Notes: generated from the letters alone by a model not told the origin. 64,000 nt of DNA from Bradyrhizobium sp. CCBAU 51765 (GCF_015291725.1 NZ_CP030038.1:6375001-6439000); one strand, 5' to 3'; positions 25,835 to 35,989 are shown, counted from the stretch's first letter. Numbers and translations are program-made.

Positions 25835-25962
25835 GTCGGACCTCATGGGAAAGCCGAAAATTAACGACTGTCGGGCCCGACGTCCATAGCACAACATCCT
25901 CTTCGCAGTTGCCCACCGCCATCCGGCTGTGCCAAGACGCCTGCGATAGGGAGGGGTTTCTC

Positions 25963-27240
25963 ATGACGGTACTCATCGCCGGTGGCGGCATCGGCGGGTT
26001 GACACTTGCGCTCAGCCTGCACGGAATCGGCGTTCCCGCAAAAGTGTTCGAGAGCGTCGCGGAGCTGAAGCCGCTCGGCGTCGGCATCAACGTGCTGCCG
26101 CATGCGGTGCGCGAGCTGATCGAGCTCGGCTTGATGGACAAGTTGGACGCCAGCGGCGTGCGGACGCGCGAGCTCGCCTATTTCTCCAAGCACGGCAAGC
26201 CGATCTGGAGCGAGCCGCGCGGACTGGAAGCCGGGTACAAATGGCCGCAATTCTCGATCCACCGCGGCACGCTGCAGCAGCTCCTGCTCGACGCCGCGAT
26301 CGAGCGGCTCGGCCGCGAGAACATCCTCACCAGCCACCATCTGACCGGCTGGACCGAGACGGCGGACGGCGTGCGCGCCGAATTCATCGACAAGGCGACC
26401 GGCAAAGCCGCCGGGACCTACGACGGCGCGATTCTGATCGCCGCCGACGGCATCCATTCCGCCGTGCGCGAAAAGCTCTATCCGGGCGAAGGCCCGCCGA
26501 TCTGGAACGGCCGCATCCTCTGGCGCGGCGTGACGCCCGCGAAGGCTTTCCTCAGCGGCCGCACCATGATCATGGCGGGGCACGAGATCCTGAAATTCGT
26601 CTGCTATCCGATCAGCAAGGCGCCGGATGCGGCAGGCAACTATCAGATCAACTGGGTCGCCGAGCGGCACATGCCCCCGACCTATCAGTGGCGGCGCGAG
26701 GACTATAACCGCACCGCGCGGCTGGAAGAGTTTTTGCCCTGGTTCGAAAGCTGGACATTCGACTGGCTCGACGTGCCCGGGCTGATCAAGAACTGCCCGC
26801 ACGCCTATGAATATCCGCTGGTCGACCGTGATCCGGTGTCGCAGTGGACCTTCGGCCGCGTCACGCTGATGGGCGATGCCGCGCATCCGATGTACCCGAT
26901 CGGCTCGAACGGCGCCTCGCAGGCGATCCTCGATGCCCGCGTCATCACCCGCGAGATTCTCGCCCATGGCCCGACGAGCGCCGCCCTGCTCGCCTATGAG
27001 GCCGAGCGGAGGCCCGCGACCACCGACCTCGTCCTGCTCAACCGCAAGAACGGCCCCGAGCAGGTGATGCAGCTCGTCGAGGAGCGCGCGCCCGACGGCT
27101 TTGAGGTCGTCACCGACGTCTTGTCCCAGCAGGAGCTGGAAGGCATCGCCGCGAACTACAAGCGCGTCGCGGGATTTCAGGTCGACGCGCTGAATGCGAA
27201 GCCGCCGATCGTGAGCAAGAACGCGCGGGCGAGTGCGTGA
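25963..27240 (+). CDS. FAD-dependent monooxygenase
   Basis: The 425-residue protein is a group-A flavin monooxygenase of the aromatic-hydroxylase type. It starts with the Rossmann dinucleotide motif (VLIAGGGIGGLTLALSLHGI, GxGxxG). The ILIAADGIHSAVREKLYPGE segment and the FAD-ribityl motif GDAAHPMYPIGSNGASQAIL follow. The ATG at 25963 follows GGGAGGGG; the in-frame upstream extension was not used. Substrates in this subgroup include salicylate- and 3-hydroxybenzoate-like compounds, but none can be assigned. It is divergent from the GST gene over about 130 bases. Confidence 0.88.
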   Translation: MTVLIAGGGIGGLTLALSLHGIGVPAKVFESVAELKPLGVGINVLPHAVRELIELGLMDKLDASGVRTRELAYFSKHGKPIWSEPRGLEAGYKWPQFSIHRGTLQQLLLDAAIERLGRENILTSHHLTGWTETADGVRAEFIDKATGKAAGTYDGAILIAADGIHSAVREKLYPGEGPPIWNGRILWRGVTPAKAFLSGRTMIMAGHEILKFVCYPISKAPDAAGNYQINWVAERHMPPTYQWRREDYNRTARLEEFLPWFESWTFDWLDVPGLIKNCPHAYEYPLVDRDPVSQWTFGRVTLMGDAAHPMYPIGSNGASQAILDARVITREILAHGPTSAALLAYEAERRPATTDLVLLNRKNGPEQVMQLVEERAPDGFEVVTDVLSQQELEGIAANYKRVAGFQVDALNAKPPIVSKNARASA

Positions 27241-27261
27241 GGCGCTCGCTCAAGGCGAGAT

Positions 27262-27372
27262 GCGCATGAATGCGCCCTCGCCCCTTGTGGGAGAGGGCAG
27301 CTCCGCTGGTGCGCGGAGAGAACCCCTCATCCGGCGCTTCGCGCCACCTTCGCCCACAAGGGGAGAAGGAAG
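27262..27372. repeat. palindromic intergenic repeat (CCCTCGCCCCTTGTGGGAGAGGG type), short unit
   Basis: GCGCCCTCGCCCCTTGTGGG at the left and CCCACAAGGGGAGAAGG at the right frame an element with an inner CCGGCGCTTCGCGCC hairpin. It matches the ends of the longer element at 13101-13321. It lies between the convergent monooxygenase and thioesterase genes. Confidence 0.7.
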
Positions 27373-27391
27373 AGCAGTGCGCAACGCTAAA

Positions 27392-27814
27392 CTATTTGCC
27401 CACCACCCTCGCCGCCTCCAGCAGCCGCTCGCTCGCGCTGGCCGTCGCCAACAGCGTGCCGTCCTCCGCCATCAGCTTGGCTTCGACGAAGGCGATGGTC
27501 TTGCCGAGCTGCGTCACCTTGGCTTCACCGACGATCGGACCGGGCCTGGCCGGGGCCAGAAAGTTCACGGTCATGCTGATCGTGGTGGTGTAGAGCCGGC
27601 CCTCGCTCATCATCAGCACGGCCGGGCCCATCGTGTCATCGAGCATGGCCGAGAGCATGCCGCCCTGAATGAAGCCCGCGGGGTTGCAGAACTCCGGCTT
27701 GCCTTCGAAACCGAGCTTGATCCAGCCCTCCTGCGGTCGGGCATCGAGCAGACGCCATCCCAGCAGCTCGGCACAGGGTGGCCTTCGGAAATTGTCGAGC
27801 GCGGTCTTGACCAT
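27392..27814 (-). CDS. PaaI-type hotdog thioesterase
   Basis: The 140-residue protein has the hotdog fold of PaaI/YdiI acyl-CoA thioesterases. NPAGFIQGGMLSAMLDDTMG holds the substrate-facing Asn and the catalytic acidic residue, and the strand TTTISMTVNFLAPARPGP follows. It probably hydrolyses an aryl- or medium-chain acyl-CoA. No catabolic operon surrounds it, so no pathway is assigned. It converges on the monooxygenase gene over a repeat and is divergent from the diguanylate cyclase gene over 202 bases without recognised sites. Confidence 0.87.
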   Translation of the reverse strand: MVKTALDNFRRPPCAELLGWRLLDARPQEGWIKLGFEGKPEFCNPAGFIQGGMLSAMLDDTMGPAVLMMSEGRLYTTTISMTVNFLAPARPGPIVGEAKVTQLGKTIAFVEAKLMAEDGTLLATASASERLLEAARVVGK

Positions 27815-28016
27815 GCGGCACCTCCGTTGCCCGTCCAGCTAGCAGGGAGTTGCTGACAGCCTGGTGTCAGCAACGGCGCGGCCGTCCACTCAAATTAAGG
27901 CCATTTCAACCAACCGGCTTTACGGCCTGTTCAATACGATCCGAATGCCCGGCTGGACAGTCAGCGGTTGAAAGTTACCACATGGGACAAGCGACGGTGA
28001 CACCGGAGCCCTCTCC

Positions 28017-29762
28017 ATGCAAGCCCTCTTGCAGCAGGCCGCCAGCCGCCTGCACGCGATCGAAGATCGATTGACCGTCAGGACGCAGATCGCTGCGGCC
28101 GTCGCAGCAATGTCCATCGTGCTGGTCGGCACGCTCGCCGCCGGCGCGGCCCTCATCAGCTACCGGCACACGGCCGCACTGATCGAGAGCAATGTCGCTG
28201 GAATTGCATCCAACACCTCCGCCCGGCTCGATCGATTCATGGCGACCCGTCAGCAGGAGATGAAGCTGTTCGCCGAACTCCAGCCGATGCAACGGCTGTG
28301 GCAGGGCAATCCTGATGAATTGCGCAGCGCGCTCGAGGCGCTGCAGCGCTCCTTCGACTTCGCCTGGATCGGATTTGCCGACGTCGAAGGCAACGTCGTT
28401 GCCTCGACCGGCGGCCTGTTGCAAGGCAAGTCCGTGGCTACACGTCCCTGGTTCAAGCAAGGTCTCGATAGAATAGCCGTCGGCGACGTCCACGAAGCCA
28501 TGCTGCTGGCCTCGCTGCTGACACAGCGTGCCAACAACGAGCCCTATCGCTTCGTCGACATCGCCGTCCCCGTCCACGACGCCTCCGGCAAGCTGCTCGG
28601 CGTGCTGGGCGGGCATTTGGACTGGACCTGGGCCAGCAATCTGATCAAGGACGTCGAAGCCAATGGCGGCCATACCGACACAAGGCTCTCGATCCTGAGC
28701 AAGGCTGGTGTCGTTCTGGTCGGCCCGCAGCAGGAGACCACCCGCTATGCGGGCGACGAACTCGCCGGCATTCTGAAGGTCGGCGACGGCACCCTCCGGG
28801 AAACGGCGGACGGACGGCAGATTCTGACCGCATTTCATGTCGGCCGCGGCTATCGCGACTATCAGGGGCTGAACTGGATCGTGACCGCCAGCCAGCCAGC
28901 GGGCGTCGCGCTCGCCGCCGCGATCTCATCGGCGCAGACGATCCTGGCGATCGGTGCGGTCACCGCCCTGATCGCGCTATCGCTGGCCGTGCTGGTCTCG
29001 CGCCGGATCGCGGCCCCCATCATCGCCATCACGCAGGAAGCCGACCGCATCGGACGCATCCACGGCCCGACCATGCTGGCGCGCCAGAGCGGATCCGCCG
29101 AGGTGGTCCAGCTCTCGCGCGCGCTGCGTTCGCTTCTGCGCCGCATCGGCCTTGCCGAAGAGCGTACCAAGGAGGCCGAGCTCCGCGCGACCGAGAACGC
29201 GGTGCAGCTTCAGGAGGACATGCTGAAGCTGCGCCAGCTCGCCGACACCGATTTCATGACCGGTCTGATGAACCGCCGCTCCTTCCTCGCCGTTGCCGAC
29301 GACGCGGTCGCGTTCTGCCGCCGCTACAAGCGCAACATGGCAACGCTGATGATCGACATCGATCATTTCAAGAAGATCAATGACACCCATGGCCACGCTG
29401 CGGGCGACGACGCCATCAAACGCGTCGCCGAGATCGTCAGCCAGTCGATCCGGACCACCGACAAGGCCGCCCGTTTCGGCGGCGAGGAGTTCGTCGTGTT
29501 GCTGCGCGAGATTGATGAGGAGACCGCCGTGCTGCTCGCCGATCGGATCCGGACCTCGATCGAAAGCGCGACGGTGCGCTATGGCGACACCGTCATTCCC
29601 CTCACCGTCTCCGTCGGTCTTGCGCTGTTCGACGAAAGCGACCGCGACGTGCAGGACGTGATCGAGCGCGCAGACCAGGGCCTCTATGTCGCCAAGAAAA
29701 ACGGCCGCAATCGCACCTTCCTGATGACGGCGACGGACGAACGCGCCGCGCATGCCGCCTGA
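28017..29762 (+). CDS. membrane diguanylate cyclase with Cache-like sensor
   Basis: The 581-residue protein has transmembrane helices near residues 25-48 and 300-322 enclosing a periplasmic sensor of about 250 residues with a double-Cache-like layout. A HAMP linker (RRIAAPIIAITQEADRIGRI) and short coil lead to a GGDEF domain. The active-site loop is GGEEF at residues 488-492, which is catalytically competent. RTTD five residues upstream is a canonical inhibitory site for product feedback. It should make cyclic-di-GMP in response to an extracytoplasmic ligand. No EAL domain is present. It converges with mutY, with four bases between the stops. Confidence 0.92.
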   Translation: MQALLQQAASRLHAIEDRLTVRTQIAAAVAAMSIVLVGTLAAGAALISYRHTAALIESNVAGIASNTSARLDRFMATRQQEMKLFAELQPMQRLWQGNPDELRSALEALQRSFDFAWIGFADVEGNVVASTGGLLQGKSVATRPWFKQGLDRIAVGDVHEAMLLASLLTQRANNEPYRFVDIAVPVHDASGKLLGVLGGHLDWTWASNLIKDVEANGGHTDTRLSILSKAGVVLVGPQQETTRYAGDELAGILKVGDGTLRETADGRQILTAFHVGRGYRDYQGLNWIVTASQPAGVALAAAISSAQTILAIGAVTALIALSLAVLVSRRIAAPIIAITQEADRIGRIHGPTMLARQSGSAEVVQLSRALRSLLRRIGLAEERTKEAELRATENAVQLQEDMLKLRQLADTDFMTGLMNRRSFLAVADDAVAFCRRYKRNMATLMIDIDHFKKINDTHGHAAGDDAIKRVAEIVSQSIRTTDKAARFGGEEFVVLLREIDEETAVLLADRIRTSIESATVRYGDTVIPLTVSVGLALFDESDRDVQDVIERADQGLYVAKKNGRNRTFLMTATDERAAHAA

Positions 29763-29766
29763 GCGC

Positions 29767-30864
29767 TTAATCCAGCGCGTGCGCGATCACCTTGCGCATG
29801 ACGTTGGGCAGCGCCTCGTCCGCGAGCGTTGCGATCGGCACCCAGCGCATGCCCTGAGGCGCGCGGGTGCGGGCGTCCACCTTCGCGGTGTAGACCACCA
29901 GCTCCAGCGGAAAATGCGTGAAGACATGGGTGACGACACCCACCTTGCGCTGCCAGCGCGACAGCCCCTTCAGCTCCGGCGCCTGCTGCTTCGCCGCCGC
30001 ATCCTCCTGTCCGGCGAGCCAGTCCGAGCCCGGCACTTCCGTCATGCCGCCGAGCAGGCCCTTGTCGGGCCTCGACCGGACGAGCAACTCGCCGCCGCGT
30101 GTGACCACGAACGCTGCGCCACGCCGCAGTGCCCCACTCTTCTTCGGCGCCTTGCGCGGAAAACTCTCCTGCGTGCCCCGCGCGCGCGCCGTGCAATCCT
30201 CGTTCAGCGGACACAGCGAGCAGGCCGGCTTCTTCGGCGTGCAGATCGAGGCCCCCAGATCCATCAAGGCCTGTGCGCTGTCGCCGGCGCGGGTGTCGGC
30301 AAGCAGCGTCGCGGCCAGCTGCTGGATCAGCGGCTTGGCCTGCGGCAGCTCCTCCTCGACCGCGAACAGGCGCGACACCACCCGCTCGATGTTGCCGTCG
30401 ACCGGCATGGTGCGGCGGTCGAAGGCGATCGCGGCGATCGCCGCCGCCGTGTAGGGCCCGATCCCCGGCAGCGCGCGCAAGCCCTCCTCCGTATCGGGAA
30501 ACACGCCGTCATGCTCGCGCGTCACCGCGACCGCGCAAGCATGGAGGTTTCGCGCGCGCGAGTAATAGCCGAGCCCCGCCCACATCCGCAGCACGTCGTC
30601 CAGGGAAGCCCGCCCCAACGCCGCGACATCCGGCCAGCGCGCGACGAATTTCTCGAAATAGGGGCCGACCGCCTTCACCGTGGTCTGCTGGAGCATGATC
30701 TCCGACAGCCAGACGCGATAGGGATCCGACGTCTCACCGGGAGCCGCGCGCCAAGGCAGGCGGCGACGGTGGCGGTCGTACCATTGGAGGAGCGCCAGCG
30801 GTCGAGCCAAACGTTCCGGTTGCACTGGTTCCGATTTTGCCCTGCGGGCCGATTGGAGGGGCAT
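29767..30864 (-). CDS. mutY: A/G-specific adenine glycosylase
   Basis: MutY removes adenine mispaired with 8-oxoguanine. The 365 residues start at the ATG at 30864 (MPLQSARRA); the frame is open for 70 further codons through a repeat, which is not likely coding. Signatures are WLSEIMLQQTTVKAV with the catalytic Glu, LPGIGPYTAAAIAAIAF (helix-hairpin-helix), VDGNIERV with the catalytic Asp, and the iron-sulfur loop CTPKKPACSLCPLNEDC (C-x6-C-x2-C-x5-C). A NUDIX-like C-terminal domain for 8-oxoG recognition follows. It is divergent from the DciA-like gene, part of a genome-maintenance block. Confidence 0.95.
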   Translation of the reverse strand: MPLQSARRAKSEPVQPERLARPLALLQWYDRHRRRLPWRAAPGETSDPYRVWLSEIMLQQTTVKAVGPYFEKFVARWPDVAALGRASLDDVLRMWAGLGYYSRARNLHACAVAVTREHDGVFPDTEEGLRALPGIGPYTAAAIAAIAFDRRTMPVDGNIERVVSRLFAVEEELPQAKPLIQQLAATLLADTRAGDSAQALMDLGASICTPKKPACSLCPLNEDCTARARGTQESFPRKAPKKSGALRRGAAFVVTRGGELLVRSRPDKGLLGGMTEVPGSDWLAGQEDAAAKQQAPELKGLSRWQRKVGVVTHVFTHFPLELVVYTAKVDARTRAPQGMRWVPIATLADEALPNVMRKVIAHALD

Positions 30865-30898
30865 GCTCGCACTGTAACGACGTCGGGCCGATCTCTCC

Positions 30899-30983
30899 AC
30901 GGCATGCCCGCGCTTGTCGCAGGCATCCACGTCTTTCTTCGCGGCAAGACGTGGATGACCGGGACAAAGCCAGGCCATGAGGT
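30899..30983. repeat. palindromic intergenic repeat (GCATCCACGTCTT type)
   Basis: GGCATGCCCGCGCTTGTCGC leads into CATCCACGTCTT, a short loop and AAGACGTGGATG, and the element closes with GGGACAAAGCCAGGCCATGA. It is related to the unit at 190-250. It lies in the divergent spacer between mutY and the DUF721 gene and keeps the mutY reading frame open by chance. Confidence 0.65.
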
Positions 30984-31024
30984 CAGCAGTTCCTGAGGCG
31001 CCGCGCGCGGTGCTATAAGGTCCC

Positions 31025-31516
31025 ATGTCCAAATTCCCTCCCAAGCCCGGTCCCATCAGCGCCAAGCCGCTCGGCATCCTGCTCGACGACGTCTTTGCCG
31101 AGGCCTATGCCAAGCAGGGTTTTGCCGCGCGCGAACTGGTGACGCGGTGGGCGCAGATCGCGGGACCGGAGATCGCGGCCCATGCCGAGCCGCTCAAGAT
31201 GCAATGGCCGCGCCCGGTGGAGGGCCAGCCGCAGGAGCCGGCGACCCTGGTGCTGCGGGTCGAGGGACCGATGGCGCTGGAGATCCAGCACTCCGCCGAT
31301 GTCATCCTGGAGCGGGTCAACCGCTTCTTCGGCTGGAACGCGGTCGGCAAGCTCGCCTTCCGCCAGGCTCCTCTGTCGCGCGCCCAGCGCCGGGTGCGGC
31401 CCGGCCCGCCCGACCCCAAGAGCGTCGCCAAGGTGGCGGAGAGCCTGGGTGGCATTGAGGATGACGAGCTCAAGTCGGCGCTGGCCCGGCTGGGGGCCGC
31501 CATCAAGCGAAATTGA
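31025..31516 (+). CDS. DciA-like DUF721 protein
   Basis: The 163-residue protein matches the DUF721/DciA family: LDDVFAEAYAKQGFAARELV and RWAQIAGPEIAAHAEPLKMQ in the N-terminal KH-like half, then LVLRVEGPMALEIQHSADVI and VNRFFGWNAVGKLAFRQ. DciA is the ancestral loader or partner of the replicative helicase DnaB in bacteria without DnaC. The last 45 residues are Pro/Arg-rich then helical and probably flexible. Its placement before dsbA and smc and next to mutY fits the common alphaproteobacterial order. Confidence 0.83.
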   Translation: MSKFPPKPGPISAKPLGILLDDVFAEAYAKQGFAARELVTRWAQIAGPEIAAHAEPLKMQWPRPVEGQPQEPATLVLRVEGPMALEIQHSADVILERVNRFFGWNAVGKLAFRQAPLSRAQRRVRPGPPDPKSVAKVAESLGGIEDDELKSALARLGAAIKRN

Positions 31517-31643
31517 GCCTCATTCCGCCGCCAAACTGGACCCGTCCGTGCGGCTCGCCATTGCCTCAATCGACGTTTCGAGCTAGCGACAGGCCGTCCG
31601 GGCGGGAACCTCGGACGAACCTTGCCAATCCCGGGAGCCGACC

Positions 31644-32300
31644 TTGATCATCACCCGCCGCGCCTTCACCACGATGCTGTCGCTGACCGGGCTTGCCGCG
31701 CTCACCGGGCTCTCGCCGCTGCGGTTCGTTTCGGAAGCCATGGCGCAATCGGCCGCCGATGTGGCCAAGCCCGTGTCCCTGCCCGACATGGCGCTCGGCC
31801 CGAACGATGCCGCCGTGACCATCACCGAATACGCCTCGATGACCTGCCCGCACTGCGCCGCCTTCAACGAGCAGGTGTTCCCGAAGATCAAGAAGGAATA
31901 CATCGACACCGGCAAGGTGCGTTACATCTTCCGCGAGTTCCCGCTCGACATCAAAGCCGCCGCCGGATCGATGCTGTCGCGCTGCATCGCCAATGGCGAC
32001 GCGCCGAAATATTTCGCGGTCACCGACATGCTGTTCCGCCAGCAGAACGACTGGGTGTTGAAGAACACCACGGAGACCTTGACGCGGATCGGCAAGCAGG
32101 CCGGCCTCACCCAGCAGCAGGTCGAGGCCTGCCTGAAGGACCAGGCGCTGCTCGACAAGATCGCTGCCGACCAGAAATATGCCAGCGACGTGCTGAAGGT
32201 CGATTCGACGCCGACTTTCTTCATCAACGGCGAGAAGATCAAGGGCGAGGCCTCGTTCGAGGAATTCGCCAAGAAGATCAATCCGCTGCTCAAGAGCTGA
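31644..32300 (+). CDS. DsbA-family thiol-disulfide protein
   Basis: The 218-residue exported protein has an N-terminal signal (ITRRAFTTMLSLTGLAALTG, twin-Arg-like, with likely cleavage after AMAQ). The thioredoxin fold carries the active site MTCPHC in a DsbA-like helical-insert layout. The cis-Pro loop is VDSTPTFFINGEKIKG. It probably oxidises or isomerises disulfides in the periplasm. The start codon is TTG at 31644, eight bases after a GGGAG site. It lies between the DciA-like gene and smc, a conserved neighbourhood. Confidence 0.9.
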   Translation: MIITRRAFTTMLSLTGLAALTGLSPLRFVSEAMAQSAADVAKPVSLPDMALGPNDAAVTITEYASMTCPHCAAFNEQVFPKIKKEYIDTGKVRYIFREFPLDIKAAAGSMLSRCIANGDAPKYFAVTDMLFRQQNDWVLKNTTETLTRIGKQAGLTQQQVEACLKDQALLDKIAADQKYASDVLKVDSTPTFFINGEKIKGEASFEEFAKKINPLLKS

Positions 32301-32517
32301 TTCGCACGCGACAATCCTGATTCGCGCATCTCGAGCCGCATTCTTCCCGACACAAATCCCTTGGGAAAAGCGGCTTTCGCAGGTTGCCCTCGCGGCGCAC
32401 CGCGGCCATTGTCCAGCCGCATGAGCCGCCTCGCGCGACTCACCCAGACAGCGACATTGCCTTCCATGGTATTGTCCCGGCAGGGAGATTCGCGCCTGCC
32501 AACAGAGATGCGTGCTT

Positions 32518-35500
32518 ATGAAAATCACCCGCCTGCGCCTTCACGGCTTCAAGTCCTTCGTTGAGCCCACGGACTTCGTCATCGAGCCCGGCCTGACCGG
32601 CGTGGTCGGTCCCAACGGTTGCGGCAAGTCGAATCTCGTCGAAGCGCTGCGCTGGGCGATGGGCGAGACCTCGTACAAATCGCTCCGCGCCGCCGACATG
32701 GACGCGGTGATCTTCGCCGGCTCCGGCAACCGTCCCGCGCGCAACCACGCCGAAGTGACGATGACGATCGACAATGCCGATCGCACCGCGCCGGCGGCGA
32801 TGAACGACAGCCAGCTTCTGGAGGTCTCCCGCCGCATCGAGCGCGAGGCCGGCTCGGTCTACCGCATCAACGGCCGCGACGTGCGCGCCCGCGACGTACA
32901 GATCCTGTTCGCGGACGCCGCCACCGGCGCGCGCTCGCCGGCGCTCGTCCACCAGGGCAAGATCGGCGAGATCATCCAGGCCAAGCCGGAACAGCGCCGC
33001 CGCGTGCTGGAAGACGCCGCCGGCGTCGCCGGCCTGCACGCCCGCCGCCACGAGGCCGAGCTGCGGCTCAAGGCTGCCGAAACCAACCTCACCCGCGTCG
33101 AGGACGTGATCGGCCAGCTGGCGGGCCAGATGGAAGGCCTGAAGAAGCAGGCCCGTCAGGCGGTGCGCTATCGCGAGGTCGCAGCCAAGGTCCGCAAGGC
33201 CGAAGCCACGCTGTACCATCTGCGCTGGATCGGCGCGCATGCCGACGTCAACGAATCCGCGCAGACCCACGATCTCGCGGTGCGCGAGATGGCCGAGCGC
33301 ACCCAGCACCAGGCCGAAGCCGCCCGCATCCAGGCGATCCGCGCCGCCGAAATGCCGGCGCTGCGCGATGCCGAGGCACGCGCCGCAGCCGGGCTCCAGC
33401 GCCTGACCAATGCCCGCGAGCTGCTCGACCGCGAGGAAGAGCGCGCCAAGGAGCGCGTCGCCGAGCTCGAGCGGCGCCTCGCGCAGTTCGAAGGCGACAT
33501 CTCCCGCGCCCAGCAGCAGACCATGGACGCCGACGTCGCCCTGCAGCGGCTCGACGCCGAAGACGCCGAGCTGAAGGAGGAGATCAAGTCGCGCGTCGAG
33601 AAGCGCTCCGGCGTCGACGAACGCGTCGCCGAAGCCGAGGCGGTGCTGACCGAAACCGAGCAGAGTTTCGCCGAGCTCACCACCGCGCTCGCCGACCTCA
33701 CCGCCAAGCGCAACCAGCTCGAGGCCAACGTCCGCACTCACCGCGACAAGCTCGCCCGGCTCGACCAGGAAATCGCGAATGTGGCGGCCGAGGAGCAGAA
33801 GCTTGCGCAGGAGACCGGTGGCTTCGGCGATCTCGATGAGCTGACCGCTCTGGTCGAGACCGCGGAGCAGACGCTGGCCGCTTCAGAAGCCGCCGCCCAG
33901 GCGAGCGAGGCTGCGCACGTGGCCGCGCGCCAGACGCTGGAATCCTCCCGCTCGCCGCTGGTCGAGGCCGACAAGCGCGTGCAGCGGCTCGAGACCGAGG
34001 CGCGCACGATCTCCAAGATCGTCAATGGCGAGACCAAGAATCTGTGGCCGCCGATCATCGACGGCATCAACGTCGACAAGGGCTTTGAAAAGGCGATCGG
34101 CGCCGCCCTCGGCGACGATCTCGATGCGCCGATCGACCCGTCGGCGCCGATGCGCTGGACCAATGTCGGACACACCGAAGGCGATCCGGCGCTGCCCGAA
34201 GGCGTCGTGCCGCTCGCCGATCACGTGCAGGCGCCGGCCGAGCTGGCGCGCCGCCTGGCGCAGATCGGCGTGGTGCCGCGCGAGCGCGGGGCGGAGCTGG
34301 TCTCGCAGCTCAAGACCGGCCAGCGGCTGGTCTCGCCCGAGGGCGACGTCTGGCGCTGGGACGGCTTCGTCGCCGCGGCTCACGCCCCGACCGGGGCGGC
34401 CCGCCGCCTTGCCGAGCGCGCCCGCCTCGTCGACATCGAGAACGAGCTGGAGCAGGCCCGCATCGACGCGCAGATCAAGCGCCAGGCGCTGGAGAACGCC
34501 GAGTCCGAGCTGCAGATGGCGGCCAGCACGGAAGGCGCGTCGCGCGAAGCCTGGCGCGCCGCGCAGCGCGAGCTCAATGTCGCGCGCGAGCGCCATGCCA
34601 CCGCCGAGCGCGAGATCAGTCGCCACGCCGCACGCAAGGCCACGCTGTCGGAAGCGCACAGCCGTCTCGCCGCCGACCGCGCCGAAGCCGAGGCCGCCTA
34701 CGAATACGCCGAAGCCGGCATCAGCGAGCTGCCGTCGAGCGAGGACACCGAAACGCGTCTCGCTGCCGTCCGCAGCGACATCGAGGGCCATCGCCGCATG
34801 GCCGCCCAGGTCCGCGCCGAGGCGCAGGCGCTGGCACGCGAGGCCGAGCTCGCCGACCGTCGCGTGCAGGCGATCCTCGCCGAGCGCACCGAGTGGCAGA
34901 ACCGCAAGGAGAGCGCGGCCTCCCATATCGACACCATCCAGGCCCGCATCGCCGAGCTCACCATCGAGCGCAGCGAGCTCGAAAACGCGCCGGCCGTGTT
35001 CGCGGAGAAGCGCAGCGCGCTGATCACCGAGATCGAGTACGCCGAGAACGATCGCCGCATGGCCGCCGACGCGCTCGCTACCGCGGAAAGCGCGATGGCG
35101 GAGACCGATCGGGTCGCCAAGCTGACGCTCGAGGCACTGTCGAGCTCCCGCGAGGCCACTGCCCGCGCCGAGGAGCGCATGGAAGGCGCCCGGCGCCGGC
35201 TGGAGGATGTCGAGCGCGAGATCCGCGACATGCTCGAGGTCGAGCCGCAGGCGGTCGCCGGCCTTGCCGAGATCGAGCCAGGCGCCGAGCTGCCCCCGCT
35301 GCACGACATCGAGGAAGACCTCGAAAAGATGCGGCGCGACCGCGAGCGCCTGGGCGCGGTCAATCTGCGCGCCGAGGAGGAGCTGCGCGAGGTCGAGACC
35401 CAGCATACCGGCCTCGTCACCGAGCGGGACGACCTCGTCGAAGCCATCAAGCGGCTGCGCCAGGGCATCCAGAGCCTCAACAAGGAGGCGCGCGAGCGGC

Positions 35501-35982
35501 TCCTGACCTCGTTCGAGGTCGTCAACAACCACTTCAAGCGCCTGTTCGTCGAGCTGTTCGGCGGCGGCGAGGCAGCGCTGCATCTGATCGAGAGCGACGA
35601 CCCGCTGGAAGCCGGCCTCGAAATCATCGCCAAGCCGCCGGGCAAGAAGCCGCAGACGCTGTCGCTGCTCTCGGGCGGCGAGCAGGCCCTGACCGCGATG
35701 GCGCTGATCTTCGCGGTGTTCCTCACCAACCCCTCTCCGATCTGCGTGCTGGACGAAGTCGACGCACCGCTCGACGACCACAACGTCGAACGGTACTGCA
35801 ACCTGCTGCACGAGATGACCAGCTCGACCGACACGCGCTTCATCATCATCACGCACAACCCGATCACGATGGCGCGGATGAACCGCCTGTTCGGCGTCAC
35901 CATGGCCGAGCGCGGCGTCTCGCAGCTCGTCTCGGTGAGCCTCGCCGAGGCCGTGGACATTCTCGACCAGAACGTGGCGTGA
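32518..35982 (+). CDS. smc: chromosome segregation ATPase SMC
   Basis: SMC organises and segregates the chromosome with ScpA/ScpB. The 1154 residues show the head Walker A (GPNGCGKSNLVEALRW), two long coiled coils (about 165-500 and 650-1000), a compact central hinge (about 510-640), the signature LSGGEQALTAMALIFAV and Walker B (ICVLDEVDAPLDDHN). The ATG at 32518 (MKITRLRLHGFKSF) was chosen; a GTG six bases upstream is also in frame. The coils are Glu/Arg/Ala-rich, and their codon bias produces long antisense open frames that are not genes. scpA/scpB are not in the window. Confidence 0.96.
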   Translation: MKITRLRLHGFKSFVEPTDFVIEPGLTGVVGPNGCGKSNLVEALRWAMGETSYKSLRAADMDAVIFAGSGNRPARNHAEVTMTIDNADRTAPAAMNDSQLLEVSRRIEREAGSVYRINGRDVRARDVQILFADAATGARSPALVHQGKIGEIIQAKPEQRRRVLEDAAGVAGLHARRHEAELRLKAAETNLTRVEDVIGQLAGQMEGLKKQARQAVRYREVAAKVRKAEATLYHLRWIGAHADVNESAQTHDLAVREMAERTQHQAEAARIQAIRAAEMPALRDAEARAAAGLQRLTNARELLDREEERAKERVAELERRLAQFEGDISRAQQQTMDADVALQRLDAEDAELKEEIKSRVEKRSGVDERVAEAEAVLTETEQSFAELTTALADLTAKRNQLEANVRTHRDKLARLDQEIANVAAEEQKLAQETGGFGDLDELTALVETAEQTLAASEAAAQASEAAHVAARQTLESSRSPLVEADKRVQRLETEARTISKIVNGETKNLWPPIIDGINVDKGFEKAIGAALGDDLDAPIDPSAPMRWTNVGHTEGDPALPEGVVPLADHVQAPAELARRLAQIGVVPRERGAELVSQLKTGQRLVSPEGDVWRWDGFVAAAHAPTGAARRLAERARLVDIENELEQARIDAQIKRQALENAESELQMAASTEGASREAWRAAQRELNVARERHATAEREISRHAARKATLSEAHSRLAADRAEAEAAYEYAEAGISELPSSEDTETRLAAVRSDIEGHRRMAAQVRAEAQALAREAELADRRVQAILAERTEWQNRKESAASHIDTIQARIAELTIERSELENAPAVFAEKRSALITEIEYAENDRRMAADALATAESAMAETDRVAKLTLEALSSSREATARAEERMEGARRRLEDVEREIRDMLEVEPQAVAGLAEIEPGAELPPLHDIEEDLEKMRRDRERLGAVNLRAEEELREVETQHTGLVTERDDLVEAIKRLRQGIQSLNKEARERLLTSFEVVNNHFKRLFVELFGGGEAALHLIESDDPLEAGLEIIAKPPGKKPQTLSLLSGGEQALTAMALIFAVFLTNPSPICVLDEVDAPLDDHNVERYCNLLHEMTSSTDTRFIIITHNPITMARMNRLFGVTMAERGVSQLVSVSLAEAVDILDQNVA

Positions 35983-35989
35983 TCTTGGG